From DASXVU01 sp963732855 (lineage in GTDB: Archaea; Thermoplasmatota; Thermoplasmata; Methanomassiliicoccales; UBA472): a DNA stretch of 64,000 bases. Made by a program: the position numbers and the translations under genes. Each line of letters starts with the position of its first letter. Position 1 is the stretch's first letter. Under the pieces are notes generated by a model. That model worked only from the letters and a program-made list of their open reading frames with translations. It searched no databases and had not been told where the DNA came from. Of this stretch, positions 29,288-38,408 are shown piece after piece. The stretch lies in contig CAVTBB010000001.1 in assembly GCA_963732855.1 (NCBI GenBank), positions 1 to 64,000 on the forward strand. Direction: 5' to 3'.

Positions 29288-29576
29288 TAGGCAACAGCCG
29301 GTAAAATCCCTTTCTTCTTTCTTCTCATATCCAAATCCAATGACTTGTTGTGAGGTCCGAGCTGGGGGCGACTAGCCCTGGAATTCTTGTGCTTCACGAC
29401 ATGCTCTTATGAAGCCCCCTCAGACTTGCCGGAGGGGAATATTTGATATCTCAGGTATCGGAAGAGCGCTCATCGAGGAACAATACTTCATCCGTGTTCG
29501 AGGATTGGACCAGTATGTTCGAGAATTGGACCAAAAATCACTTAACGGGTCTAAACGTCGATGACTCAGTGATAAA
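29288..29576. other. Intergenic between the two paralogous secreted proteins
   Basis: It holds the second operator pair (29495-29533) and otherwise nothing recognisable. A T-rich stretch shortly after the stop of the first gene (CCCTTTCTTCTTTCTTCTC, about 29308-29327) may act as its terminator. Confidence 0.4.
29495..29533. promoter_or_regulatory. Tandem palindromic operator, second copy
   Basis: TGTTCGA-N4-TGGACCA occurs twice, at 29495-29512 and 29516-29533, with the same 21-bp offset as the pair at 27924-27962. It lies 43 bases before the ATG at 29577. The spacer bases differ between sites, whereas both half-sites are almost invariant, as expected of protein-binding sequence. Confidence 0.6.
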
Positions 29577-30849
29577 ATGAAGCAAGCAAGATACGTCTTA
29601 ATGATACCCATGATAGCGGTCGCTTTGATATTCTCAGCGATAATGCCGATCGTGTCGGCCGATGCCGGATCTGACGCCAAGGACCTGAATGATCAAGGTA
29701 TTGGCAATAAATGGAACTGGACCGAAGGCAACACCTCGCAAGATGGCATGGGATATCTGAACCAGGGCGAAAACCCAACTCAAAAGTCATCTGGAATGGA
29801 TGATGCAGGAAGGAGCTAGGTATGGCTTGATGGCCCAGCTAAACTACTCAAATGGAATTGTCGCAGGCGATTTCATCAGGTTCGAGCTCAATGTGACCAC
29901 TGGAATGATCACGAATTACACCCTATTGATTGGAGATGAACAGATAGTGGTCTTTGACTCTGTGAGCGTGGCCGGTTTGCTACCAGAAGAGATCATGTCC
30001 CTAGGATCAGTCATGTTAATCAAAGCGGGGGCCATTCAGATCATTATCCATGATAACCCCAACTGCATGATTCACATTATCGCGAATCACACTCTTGCTG
30101 ATGCCAGATTCGTCACATCAGAGAACGTGATTGTGACCGAAGGTCTATTCGGAGATAGAGAATATATGTATATCAACGGCACTGGCATCGATGCCGTTCT
30201 CGCCACGGACAACGGAACAATGTTGATGGGCGAAATGGAGGGGCGGACATTTCTGAACGTCACCTTCGAGGATGACCATTTAATGTTCAGAGCACTCCCC
30301 ACGTTCCCCAATAGGAACATGGAAAGCGAGCAGATGTTGATGAATGCGTTCATGCAGTCTCGACTGGCTGGGGAGATCTCCATCCTCGTAAGGAACGACA
30401 CCGCTATGTTCAACACATGGGAGTACCAGCATCAGTTCAGAATCCAATTGATGGAAGCGAAACAGAACCACATCATGTTGCAAGTCTCCTCCGATGGCCA
30501 CGAAGGAAGATTGGTGGTCATGACGATGGACAAGGAAACATTACAGCTCCAGAACAAGGATCTCCTGGTGAAGATGGATGGAACGGCGTTAAGGGAGGCC
30601 CCTATGTCGGAAGTACTCAATGCCAACGGACAGCAAGTGGAGAACGCCGCATTCTGTATGCTCACCCAGGGGAACATCTCACAGATCCTGGTATACATCC
30701 CTAGCTTCTCAGCGCACTCTCTAAGCGCCGAGGCGGTGGCCGCGAATGCGGATCCGAATGTCTTAGGACAGACGGGCCTGATCGCCTTGATTCTGGTCCT
30801 GGGAGTAATTGGGGTCGTTGCGATCGTTCTGATAAAGCGTCGTCGCTGA
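29577..30849 (+). pseudogene. Secreted surface protein, copy 2, one frameshift
   Basis: The first frame (29577-29819) gives a signal peptide (YVLMIPMIAVALIFSAIMPI) and an Asn/Gly-rich linker. The rest (to 30849) continues in the next frame from about 29790 with MMQEGARYGLMAQLN, aligned to QMIGEGARLGL of copy 1. Deleting one base near 29790 restores 423 residues against 428 in copy 1, with the same C-terminal anchor (GLIALILVLGVIGVVAIVLI plus KRRR). The two copies are diverged, so duplication is not recent. It may be a working gene with a sequence error, as everything after the break is intact. Confidence 0.65.
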
Positions 30850-31100
30850 ATAGACCTAAAACCAATTCGCTAAAAAAACTCTTCCCTTTTTCATATAATC
30901 GCCATTGGGATCCCAAAATAAATCTCCTCGTCTCCCAGGTGAACAGCGGTTTAGCATGTTTGCTTTGCGACTGGAGCTACAATTATCTCCCCGCAATCGA
31001 ATCCTGCTCGTTGTGCAAATCGGTCGATCAGAAGGGAACGAAATAGTGGCCCGTCCATCATCTCTAGGGCCATGGCGATGGTATCTCTCCGAATACTAGG

Positions 31101-31230
31101 GAGAAGCTGTTCGCCATTGGTTTTGGGAAAGACCGCGGCTTTGGTCTGGTCCTCTCCCGCGAGATCCTTGCCATCACTGACATCAACATCAATGAGGAGG
31201 GGACGTGGTTCGTAGCGATGATGATCAAGC
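31101..31230 (+). pseudogene. Histidine-kinase ATPase-domain remnant
   Basis: A short plus-strand stretch reads EKLFAIGFGKDRGFGLVLSR and then EILAITDININEEGTWF. This is the G-box region of archaeal PAS-type histidine kinases, whose usual form is close to KIFEKGFGKNTGLGLFLSRE. An in-frame stop lies just before it (TAG about 31097) and nothing upstream in any frame gives the rest of a kinase. It is the tail end of a lost gene. Confidence 0.6.
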
Positions 31231-31298
31231 TCTATCAGTGGCAATTGCAGGTTATCCCTCAGGCGAAGCAAGACATCGATCCGTTAGGTCGCTCCCGA

Positions 31299-31892
31299 TC
31301 ATATATCAAAGGTCCTGCCGAAATCAAAACCAGACTTAAAAGCCAATTCCATCGCAACTTCGTTTCCAGCCACGCTTCCCTTGTTGAAAAACCCGAGGAA
31401 AGGTATCTCTTTCTTCACGTTGAAGCCCAACGCTCTCAATGGCTGGGCCAGGGCAAATAGCGAGCATCCCAGATCCTCGCTGGTGTTTTGCTCGCCGACC
31501 GCAAAGACGACGGCGCCTCTCCCCTGTCCGGCCAGACGGCTTGACCACGCCCTCGGTTTGCCCGGAGTGAAATCATAATATGGATAAAGTCGGTCGATAA
31601 AGGATTTCGTAATCGCCGTTACGTTGTAGTTGTGAACAGGAGAGCCGATTATCAAGCCCTTGCTTTCTTGGATCTTAGGGTATATCAGACTCATGCCATC
31701 GTCGAAGCGAGTGCATGTTTTATCTCGACGGCATTGCTCACAGCCGACACAATAGTTGATGTTGTAATTACGCAGATGAAATATCTCAATCTCGACCCCA
31801 GCTTCATTAGCCCCGTCTAGGAACTTTTCCAGGAGCGTATCGGCGTTGCCTCCAGCGCGGGGACTGCCGCTCACGCCCAAAATTTTCTCCAC
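31299..31892 (-). CDS. NADPH-dependent FMN reductase / iron-sulfur flavoprotein family
   Basis: This 197-residue flavodoxin-like protein starts EKILGVSGSPRAGGNADTLL, the FMN phosphate loop, and carries NYCVGCEQCRRDKTC, the compact cysteine motif that binds a [4Fe-4S] cluster in archaeal iron-sulfur flavoproteins. A second FMN contact is GLIIGSPVHNYNVTAITKSF. The usual role is electron transfer or reduction of oxygen species or quinones. The frame is open from 32072, but GTG 31892 is clearly the start: AGGGAGGG lies just before it and homology begins there. A TATA box lies about 70 bases upstream. Confidence 0.8.
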   Translation of the reverse strand: MEKILGVSGSPRAGGNADTLLEKFLDGANEAGVEIEIFHLRNYNINYCVGCEQCRRDKTCTRFDDGMSLIYPKIQESKGLIIGSPVHNYNVTAITKSFIDRLYPYYDFTPGKPRAWSSRLAGQGRGAVVFAVGEQNTSEDLGCSLFALAQPLRALGFNVKKEIPFLGFFNKGSVAGNEVAMELAFKSGFDFGRTFDI

Positions 31893-31953
31893 ATTCTTCC
31901 CTCCCTTACTTCTAAGAGGTAGCTTTAGCCATGGGCATTTATGCCGATACTTA

Positions 31954-31967
31954 CTATATATAAATTT
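31954..31967 (-). promoter_or_regulatory. TATA box for the FMN-reductase gene
   Basis: Read on the minus strand this is AAATTTATATATAG, a near-perfect archaeal TATA box. Transcription would start about 25 bases on, giving a leader of roughly 35-40 bases that includes the AGGGAGGG ribosome-binding site. Confidence 0.5.
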
Positions 31968-32134
31968 GATTGTGGGGAAGCAGATGATATCAATGCACTG
32001 AGGAACCATGACGGTCTTAAGTGACCTGTTTTTCAGTTTTGTCACCATTCGATGCGGATTGGAATCGCTCAAAATTCAAAGTGGAAGCGTTGTTCGATTT
32101 TTAAAAATTTGAAAATGAAAAACCAGGCGATTTT

Positions 32135-32581
32135 TCAACAGAATACGGCTATATCAGATCTATCGTTCAAGGAGACCATGATATTTCGCAGGCGATCTAT
32201 GATCTCGCCCATCTCCTCAAGGCCCATAGGCTTGAAAAGATAGGCATCGGCACCGTTGCTGCGTGCCTTTGCGATGTCCTCATAGGATGTGGAACCTGAA
32301 CACATGGCCACAAAGGTATTCTCGAAGCGGTCATTCCCTCTGATGGAACACAGGACCTCATGCCCGTTCTTCTTAGGGAGATTGATGTCAAGTAGGACAA
32401 GGTCCGGCGCCGGTCGTTCACCGATCGCGGCTCCTTCAATGATTCGTATGGCTACCTCACCATCTATAGCCATCGTTATGGTGGAGGGATAACCTGTTTC
32501 CTCAAGCAGGGTTTTGACCAGGTGGGCGTCGGCCGGGTTGTCCTCAACTACAAGAATGTTCATGCGGCGTTGTATGATCAT
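32135..32581 (-). CDS. CheY-like response regulator, receiver only
   Basis: The 148-residue product is a single receiver domain: ILVVEDNPADAHLVKTLLEE (acidic pocket), the phosphoacceptor Asp in PDLVLLDINLPKKNGHEVL, the switch residue in FVAMCSGSTSYEDI and the conserved Lys in ADAYLFKPMGLEEM. There is no output domain, so it must act through a partner protein, as is common in archaeal PAS-kinase relays. No kinase gene is adjacent; the histidine kinase at 53.5 kb is one possible partner. Closely related to the regulator at 46.4 kb and the remnant at 3.4 kb. Confidence 0.8.
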   Translation of the reverse strand: MIIQRRMNILVVEDNPADAHLVKTLLEETGYPSTITMAIDGEVAIRIIEGAAIGERPAPDLVLLDINLPKKNGHEVLCSIRGNDRFENTFVAMCSGSTSYEDIAKARSNGADAYLFKPMGLEEMGEIIDRLRNIMVSLNDRSDIAVFC

Positions 32582-32691
32582 GTGGCTTGCCTCATAGACT
32601 TTGAGGGGAATGGTTCAGCCCATTTCGAGAAGTTCCATTTACACAGAGTTTCAAGTGCCCGATCATAATAACACGATCATAATAGCAATAT

Positions 32692-32946
32692 CTACTTGGT
32701 TTTTTGTTTATAAATGAATGTTTCTAATCTGGTGATTTTGATATTTGTCTCACGAACCTCAAATGTCCATAAGAGTTCGCCAAGAATCTGACGGATTGAT
32801 GTGATTGTAACAAAGCCGTTACCTCCAGGCGGATGGCCTACCTGACCAAGTGCATGAATCAATGCCCTGTCCCTCCTCTCGTGACAACGCGCCAGGTTTG
32901 CCCTCAGCCCTTCCAATTGGTGACATGGCCCCTCAAGTTCCTTCAT
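32692..32946 (-). CDS. Hypothetical small protein, uncertain
   Basis: A minus-strand frame from the ATG at 32946 reads MKELEGPCHQLEGLRANLAR and later LGELLWTFEVRETNIKITRL. It has helix-like character but also a His/Cys/Gly-rich middle that looks out-of-frame. The frame is open further upstream to 33015 with a less convincing composition. It may be a real 84-residue protein or a remnant. Confidence 0.3.
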   Translation of the reverse strand: MKELEGPCHQLEGLRANLARCHERRDRALIHALGQVGHPPGGNGFVTITSIRQILGELLWTFEVRETNIKITRLETFIYKQKTK

Positions 32947-33220
32947 ATGGATCTTCAGAAGCGTGCACGGCCAGCAATGCATCCAGCTCAGAATCGGTAC
33001 TGGAGCGGATTCCATCGGTCTCCAAAGCCATTAGGAAACGGGGATATGCATTACATATGGGAAATTTATTTATAGAATATTTAACAATATTTTCATATAA
33101 ATAAACTAGGAACGGACAAATTGAAAAAATGTGCCTAGATCTCCATTATGGATTTGGTTTACGAATGAGTTTGGAAATGAGGGTACGAGTTGGTACATCC
33201 AGGGATTTGGAGGTTAGACT

Positions 33221-34030
33221 ATGGATGATATAATATATATTGTAATCGCTATAATACTGGTCATTGCGGTGGTTGTTGGTTTTCTCATGTTTAAATGGTG
33301 GCAGAGGAAAGTGGAGAAGGAAGTCATACCGACCGATGTTCTCCCACCTGGTTGGCAATTCTATCAGAATCTGACAACCGGAGATCCCCCTGGTACGATC
33401 TATGAGATAACCAAGGATAAGCACAGACAAACGTATTCTTATCCTGACAGTATCGAAAAAATTCACAGATCAAAGGAAGCGCAGGGCAGGATAAAAAGCA
33501 AGATCCAGGCCAAATTGGGGGATTTTGTCAATTTCCTTGGCCTAAAAATCAACCTGACACTCAATGCCAGTCATGTCCAAGAACTAACTCTGGCTATGGA
33601 CGATACGGAAAAAGAAACTCTAGTCGAGAAGGATGTGGTCGAATTGATCGAAAAGAGCTTCAAGGATATGAAACCAGATTCGTCCAGCAGATACATCATC
33701 ATCAGGGAGGCTAGATCGACGAAGGAAATTGACTACATATTCACCAAGAATCAAGTCGATAGTTTTGGTGGAAAAGCAGAAATCGATAAGGCGATTAAAG
33801 AAGCGAACGCCAATCTTGAATTTTCGAAAACTGCGGATACAGAATTCAAACTGCAACGAAAATTCGACCAACCGATGCGAGTGATGTTCCTTGCGGAGGA
33901 GATACAATTTCCCGAAGAAGAGGTACGTTTTAGAGTGGCAGGAACGGACAAGACTATCCCCAGCGTCAAGCAATTTACTCGAAAACCGCTGAAGGAGCCT
34001 ATCGATTGGACGGGCATAAAACAAGATTGA
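33221..34030 (+). CDS. N-terminally anchored protein of unknown family
   Basis: The 269-residue product begins with one membrane helix (IIYIVIAIILVIAVVVGFLM), then WWQRK as positive stop and a soluble domain of mixed strands and helices. It has repeated patterns such as KLGDFVNFLGLKINLTLNAS and VRFRVAGTDKTIPSVKQFTR. A clear GGAGGT (33209-33214) precedes the ATG. The soluble domain should face the cytoplasm if the positive-inside rule holds. I do not recognise it. There are no cysteines and no obvious catalytic motif. It stands alone. Confidence 0.6.
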   Translation: MDDIIYIVIAIILVIAVVVGFLMFKWWQRKVEKEVIPTDVLPPGWQFYQNLTTGDPPGTIYEITKDKHRQTYSYPDSIEKIHRSKEAQGRIKSKIQAKLGDFVNFLGLKINLTLNASHVQELTLAMDDTEKETLVEKDVVELIEKSFKDMKPDSSSRYIIIREARSTKEIDYIFTKNQVDSFGGKAEIDKAIKEANANLEFSKTADTEFKLQRKFDQPMRVMFLAEEIQFPEEEVRFRVAGTDKTIPSVKQFTRKPLKEPIDWTGIKQD

Positions 34031-34170
34031 AAACGTTCTTGAATTCCTATCTGAGAGTCCGGAGCAAGAGGATCCCTCGCATTTTTCTCCCTTCAAATTC
34101 CAGCACGCAGATCATCTAGATGTGTCTGTTGATGCTTACCGCATCTCCTGGCTATTGTACAGATGCTGTT

Positions 34171-34179
34171 AAAAAAAAA
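34171..34179 (-). terminator. T-run after the glutamate dehydrogenase gene
   Basis: Nine consecutive A on the plus strand are T9 in the direction of the dehydrogenase gene, about 85 bases after its stop. Archaeal polymerases terminate at such T-runs without needing a hairpin. Confidence 0.45.
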
Positions 34180-34261
34180 GGTGCTCGTCCCGCCCCATTC
34201 CCCGCCGATTTGTCTGGGCTATGCGAAACCGAGCGTTTGTCTTTGAATTCAAGCGTCCTGC

Positions 34262-35597
34262 TCAGAGAACGCCCTGATCCATCATTGCGTCGGCAACCTT
34301 AACGAAGCCGGCTATGTTAGCACCGACAACATAGTTGCCCGGGCTTCCGTACTTCTTTGCCGCATCAGCCGCGTTCTTGTGGATGTTCACCATGATCTGG
34401 TGCAGCTGGCGGTCGACCTCCTCTGCGGTCCAGGAAAGACCGATGTGGTTCTGGCACATCTCCAATCCTGAGGTGGCTACGCCTCCCGCGTTGGCGGCTT
34501 TGCCCGGCCCAAAGAGCACGCCATTCTTGATGAAAAGCTGGGTCGCTTCAAGCGTGGTCGGCATGTTCGCACCCTCGGCCACTGCGATGACGCCATTATC
34601 GATGAGCTTCTTTGCGTCTGCCTTGTCTAGCTCATTCTGGGTGGCACATGGTAGGACGATTTCGCAATCCGCCTTCCATGGTTTCTCCCCTTTCCAATAC
34701 TCACATTTGAACTTCTTGGCGTACTCGCTTATCCTGCCGCGCTTGACGTTCTTGAGGTCCATTATGAACTCCCACTTCTTGCTGTCAATGCCCTTGGCAT
34801 CGTAAACGGTACCATCCGAGTCGGACATGGTGACGACCTTGCCACCGAGTTGATTTACCTTCTGGACAGCGTATTGTGCGACATTCCCGGATCCCGAAGA
34901 TCGCGACGGTCTTGCCTTTAAAGTTCATCTTCTTGGTCTTCAGCATCTCCTCGCAGAAGTAGGTGCATCCGTAACCGGTCGCCTCTGGCCTTACCAGCGA
35001 GCCACCCCAGTTGATGCCTTTTCCGGTGAGAACGGACTCGAACCGGTTGTTGATTTTTCTATATTGACCAAAGAGGAAACCGATCTCCCTCCCGCCCACT
35101 CCGATATCGCCAGCCGGGACGTCGGTGTTCGGGCCGATATGTCGATAGAGCTCGTTCATGAAGTTCTGGCAGAATCTCATGACCTCTGCATCGCTCTTTC
35201 CCTTGGGGTCGAAATCCGAACCTCCCTTGGCCCCTCCCATTGGCAGACCTGTAAGGGAGTTCTTGAACACCTGTTCGAAACCCAGGAACTTCAAGATCCC
35301 CAGGTTGACGGATGGGTGGAGGCGGAGACCGCCTTTGTACGGACCGATAGCGTTATTGAACTGGACCCGGTATCCACGGTTTACCTGGATATCTCCCTTG
35401 TCATCGACCCATGTCACGCGGAACATAATCTGGCGATCGGGTTCAACGATTCTGTCCAGTATCTTGGAGTTCAAATACTCGGGGCGCTGTTTAAGCACTG
35501 GCTCCAGAGATTCCAGGACTTCTCTTACTGCCTGGTGAAATTCTTTTTCCCCTGGGTTCTTTGCAATGACCTTTTCCATCAAGTCCTGAGTTAGCAT
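34262..35597 (-). pseudogene. gdhA: Glutamate dehydrogenase, one frameshift in the Rossmann loop
   Basis: The enzyme interconverts glutamate with 2-oxoglutarate and ammonia using NAD(P)H. The first frame covers the substrate domain (IGPYKGGLRLHPSVNLGILK, LPMGGAKGGSDFDPKGKSD with the catalytic Lys), up to KGKTVAIFG. The next frame resumes at GSGNVAQYAVQKVNQLGG, the dinucleotide-binding loop, and continues to the end. One extra G near 34892 separates them. Removing it gives 444 residues, the normal length for hexameric GDH. Everything else looks intact, so a sequence error is quite likely. AGGGAGCTC precedes the ATG at 35597. Confidence 0.85.
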
Positions 35598-35884
35598 ATT
35601 ATGAGCTCCCTAGTTGACCGCTCGATTACGACGCAGTGGCAGGCGAATGATATTTGCCCTATTTATTACATATTCCAAAACGACTCAAATTTTTTGTCAT
35701 TTGCGTCGAATGATCGAAACTACCCTTCCTTTAGATTCTAATGACTGGCTATGTGTCTACGCAATCAATGATGTTTATAACCAGATCAAGCTCCAAGCTG
35801 AAATGCCCTATATAGCCAGAATCTTTTCCGAGTAATCGGTATACCGATTATTAGAGATTGTTCTCCCTTAACGTTTGATAAGAA
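35598..35884. other. Intergenic, nothing recognised
   Basis: This is the upstream region of the glutamate dehydrogenase gene and the downstream region of the reductase gene. A plus-strand 73-codon frame (35614-35835) has no ribosome-binding site and shadow-like composition. AATCGGTATACCGATT near 35833-35848 is a perfect 16-base palindrome (8-base arms), possibly a hairpin near the end of the reductase transcript. Confidence 0.4.
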
Positions 35885-36814
35885 TCATTTTTCTGCGCTT
35901 CTAATGTATTCGAGTGCAGAGTTGGCGGCCGTCGCCCCCTCGCCCATTCCGGTAACGATCTGACGATACTTACCCGGGTATGCTACCGCGTCCCCACAGG
36001 CGAATATACCCTTACGAGAGGTGGTCATCCGCTGGTCGACCTTGATTCCATTATTCTCCATTTCCAAGTTCCACCGTCTCAAGGTCTCGGACTCTGGAGT
36101 CATGCCGACCTTGATGATAACCATATCAACCGGGATCTTCTTTTGGGCATCTCCGATGTACAGCACGACGTTCTCGACCTTACCGTTGCCCTCGACCTTC
36201 AGGACCTTGGCGTTCATCACCGTCTTGATCTTGGAGTCTTTGACCTTCTCGATAACATATCGCTCTGCACAGAAATCCTCCCGTCTATGCACAATACACG
36301 TGTCCGCGATCTCGCAGACCATTAGGGCCATCTCAAGCGCGGAGTTGCCACCGCCGACGAACATGGCCCTCTTACCGACGAAGTCCATTTTATCTGGCAT
36401 CATGTAGTGGACACCCCTGCCTTCGAACTCCGCCACCCCTGGTGCGTCCAGCTTCTTTGGTTTGAAGAACCCGTTGCCGATTGCGATGATGACGGTCATG
36501 GCGGTGTACGCGCCCTTGCTGGTGATTACCCTATGACCGCCTGGAATATCTTGTATCTCCTCAGCGGTCTCGTCCTCTTTGATGATGCAGCCCTTTTTCT
36601 GGGCGTGATCCACAAAGTTCTTGGACATCTCCTGGCCAGTCACGACCTTGAAGCATGGGAAGTTGGTGATCTCCTTCTCCGGGTAGAGGACGCCCGGCTG
36701 TCCGCCCGCCTCTCCCGCTTCGATGATGACGGTGCGCATATTCCTCTGGACTGCGCAGACCCCTGCCGCTAGACCGGATGGTCCGCCCCCGATGATGACC
36801 AAATCGTAGTCCAT
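35885..36814 (-). CDS. TrxR-like ferredoxin/flavodoxin-NADP reductase
   Basis: This is a 309-residue flavoprotein with the two-dinucleotide-domain layout: FAD site IIGGGPSGLAAGV, NADP site FVGGGNSALEMALMV followed by HRRED, and the FAD closure IFACGDAVAYPGKYRQIVTG. Thioredoxin reductases have a CxxC pair just before the NADP domain; here that region (AIGNGFFKPKKLDAPG onward) has no cysteine. It is better read as the TrxR-type ferredoxin-NADP reductase class. The frame is open from 36970, but ATG 36814 begins the conserved fold and lies about 25-30 bases after a TTTAATATC box, suggesting a leaderless message. Confidence 0.75.
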   Translation of the reverse strand: MDYDLVIIGGGPSGLAAGVCAVQRNMRTVIIEAGEAGGQPGVLYPEKEITNFPCFKVVTGQEMSKNFVDHAQKKGCIIKEDETAEEIQDIPGGHRVITSKGAYTAMTVIIAIGNGFFKPKKLDAPGVAEFEGRGVHYMMPDKMDFVGKRAMFVGGGNSALEMALMVCEIADTCIVHRREDFCAERYVIEKVKDSKIKTVMNAKVLKVEGNGKVENVVLYIGDAQKKIPVDMVIIKVGMTPESETLRRWNLEMENNGIKVDQRMTTSRKGIFACGDAVAYPGKYRQIVTGMGEGATAANSALEYIRSAEK

Positions 36815-37032
36815 CGAAGAGTAATGATGATACGATATTAAAGATATTCTTCCTGGCTTATCTGGAATAATATAGATAATGATAGATAGTTGGGGCTCTC
36901 GGACCATGAAAATGAAGATAATTATGGGCTGGTACCAGCCACTTTTGATGCCTGAGTTAACCTTTGACAATACTCGAAAAGGTATTTTCTATTCTCGGGG
37001 AATGAAAGCATTCAGCGAAAATGAATTAAATA

Positions 37033-37200
37033 ATGCACCTCTATGCCATTAAAATCGAGAAGCTAGCTAAAGAGGTCTTCTTGGATGACGCCGACATTGG
37101 AGATAAGGCATTGATAGATAAACTGAAGCGCATGACACTAACTGACATGCTCGCCCTGGTCAATATTTATCCACAACCATTTGGGGGAGATCGGGGATGA
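37033..37200 (+). CDS. 55-aa protein at the head of the hydrogenase operon
   Basis: The frame runs from ATG 37033 to a TGA that overlaps the ATG of the next gene (ATGA at 37197-37200), the same coupling used throughout the operon. The product is soluble and partly helical: IEKLAKEVFLDDADIGDKAL, LIDKLKRMTLTDMLALVNIY, then PQPFGGDRG. No family recognised. The overlap argues that it is real and translated together with the iron-sulfur subunit; a small accessory or assembly protein is a guess. Confidence 0.6.
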   Translation: MHLYAIKIEKLAKEVFLDDADIGDKALIDKLKRMTLTDMLALVNIYPQPFGGDRG

Positions 37201-38408
37201 ACGATGACCATCTGACCGCCGTAAGGATAAACCAAGACCTGTGCAGCCGGTGCAAGGTCTGCTATTCCCTTTGCCCGTTCGATGCGATCGACCTTGATCT
37301 CGAAAGTGGCAGACTGAGCAATAATATCCAGAAGTGCCAGGTCTGTGGGATCTGCTACAGTGCCTGCCCAGTCTCGGCCATTGAGATGTCATATTATGAT
37401 TACGAGGGCTTGCTAGACTATGTCCGTTCGGCAACCAATGACGTGAACGCGGAAACGCTGGTAGTGATGTGCAGGGGCAACTCACCCAGGAACGGCGAGG
37501 TCGAAGATATTCTCACCAGCCAAGGTCTGAACGACAAGGGCTACATCCCCATGCGAGTACCCTGCGCCGGCAGGATTCCCACGAATTTTATTTTCCATGC
37601 TCTGAAATCAGGCATGAAGAACATCGTCTCCATCCAATGTCATGACGAATTCTGTCGCATGAAGGAAGGAGCTAAGATCGGGAACAGGCGTATGCTTCTT
37701 GGCAAATCGGTCATAAAGCAGCTCGGTTACCCAAACGATACGCTCAAGGTGGTCAGATACTCCCGCAAGGTCGTCAGGGACAACAAAGAGTGCGTAGGGT
37801 GTGGCAAATGTGTCTTCATATGCCCATACGGTGCTATCAGCGCGGAACCCTTCTCCTCGCCCACGACCGACTCGGAGAAATGCATGGGTTGCGGCTCGTG
37901 CCAGATGGTCTGTCCGCACAACGCCATCGAAGTGAGGGGATACGAGTTCGAGGACATACTGGCGTCCTATGCTGGAGTAGCTGAGAAAATGAAATCCAGT
38001 AGCAGCAAGCCATCGATCCTGATCCTCAGCTGCCAGTGGTCCGAGTATTCAGCCCTGGACGACCCTGAGAAGACGCTCAAGGGCAAGAATGCCATGATCC
38101 TTGAGGTCCCCTGCATCAAAGGAATCGACCCGATGCACGTCGTGAGCGCCTTCGCTCGAGGATTCGATGGGGTTATGGCTGTGGTCTGTTCAGCCAATGA
38201 CTGCAGAATGCATCAAGGAAGAGACACCTCAGAAAGGCAGATCGAGGTCCTGCACGCTTACCTGAAGAGGCTGGATCTGCTGGATCGGTTTGAGATACAC
38301 GAGCTATCCCCCAGAAGAGAGGGCGAATTCATTAGCAGGCTGGATAACTTTTACGAGAAGCTCGCTGTCCTGCCACCTCGGACCTGTATTCAAACGGAGG
38401 CTAAGTGA
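37197..38408 (+). CDS. Ferredoxin-MvhD fusion, duplicated
   Basis: This 403-residue electron-transfer subunit is built as (two [4Fe-4S] + MvhD) twice. Ferredoxin motifs are CSRCKVCYSLCPFDAI, CQVCGICYSACPVSAI, CVGCGKCVFICPYGAI and CMGCGSCQMVCPHNAI. Each MvhD unit shows its own cysteines: VMCRGNSP, VPCAGRIP and IQCHDEFC in the first; LSCQWSEY, VPCIKGID and VCSANDC in the second. In methanogens MvhD links the Mvh hydrogenase to heterodisulfide reductase. Here no hdr genes follow, and the downstream partners are NfnA and NfnB homologues, so it probably links hydrogenase to them. It overlaps its neighbours on both sides. Confidence 0.85.
   Translation: MNDDHLTAVRINQDLCSRCKVCYSLCPFDAIDLDLESGRLSNNIQKCQVCGICYSACPVSAIEMSYYDYEGLLDYVRSATNDVNAETLVVMCRGNSPRNGEVEDILTSQGLNDKGYIPMRVPCAGRIPTNFIFHALKSGMKNIVSIQCHDEFCRMKEGAKIGNRRMLLGKSVIKQLGYPNDTLKVVRYSRKVVRDNKECVGCGKCVFICPYGAISAEPFSSPTTDSEKCMGCGSCQMVCPHNAIEVRGYEFEDILASYAGVAEKMKSSSSKPSILILSCQWSEYSALDDPEKTLKGKNAMILEVPCIKGIDPMHVVSAFARGFDGVMAVVCSANDCRMHQGRDTSERQIEVLHAYLKRLDLLDRFEIHELSPRREGEFISRLDNFYEKLAVLPPRTCIQTEAK

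Noticed and set aside
35614..35835. 73-codon plus-strand frame upstream of gdhA
   Set aside because: No ribosome-binding site and no recognisable composition or motif; it lies in the gdhA promoter region.
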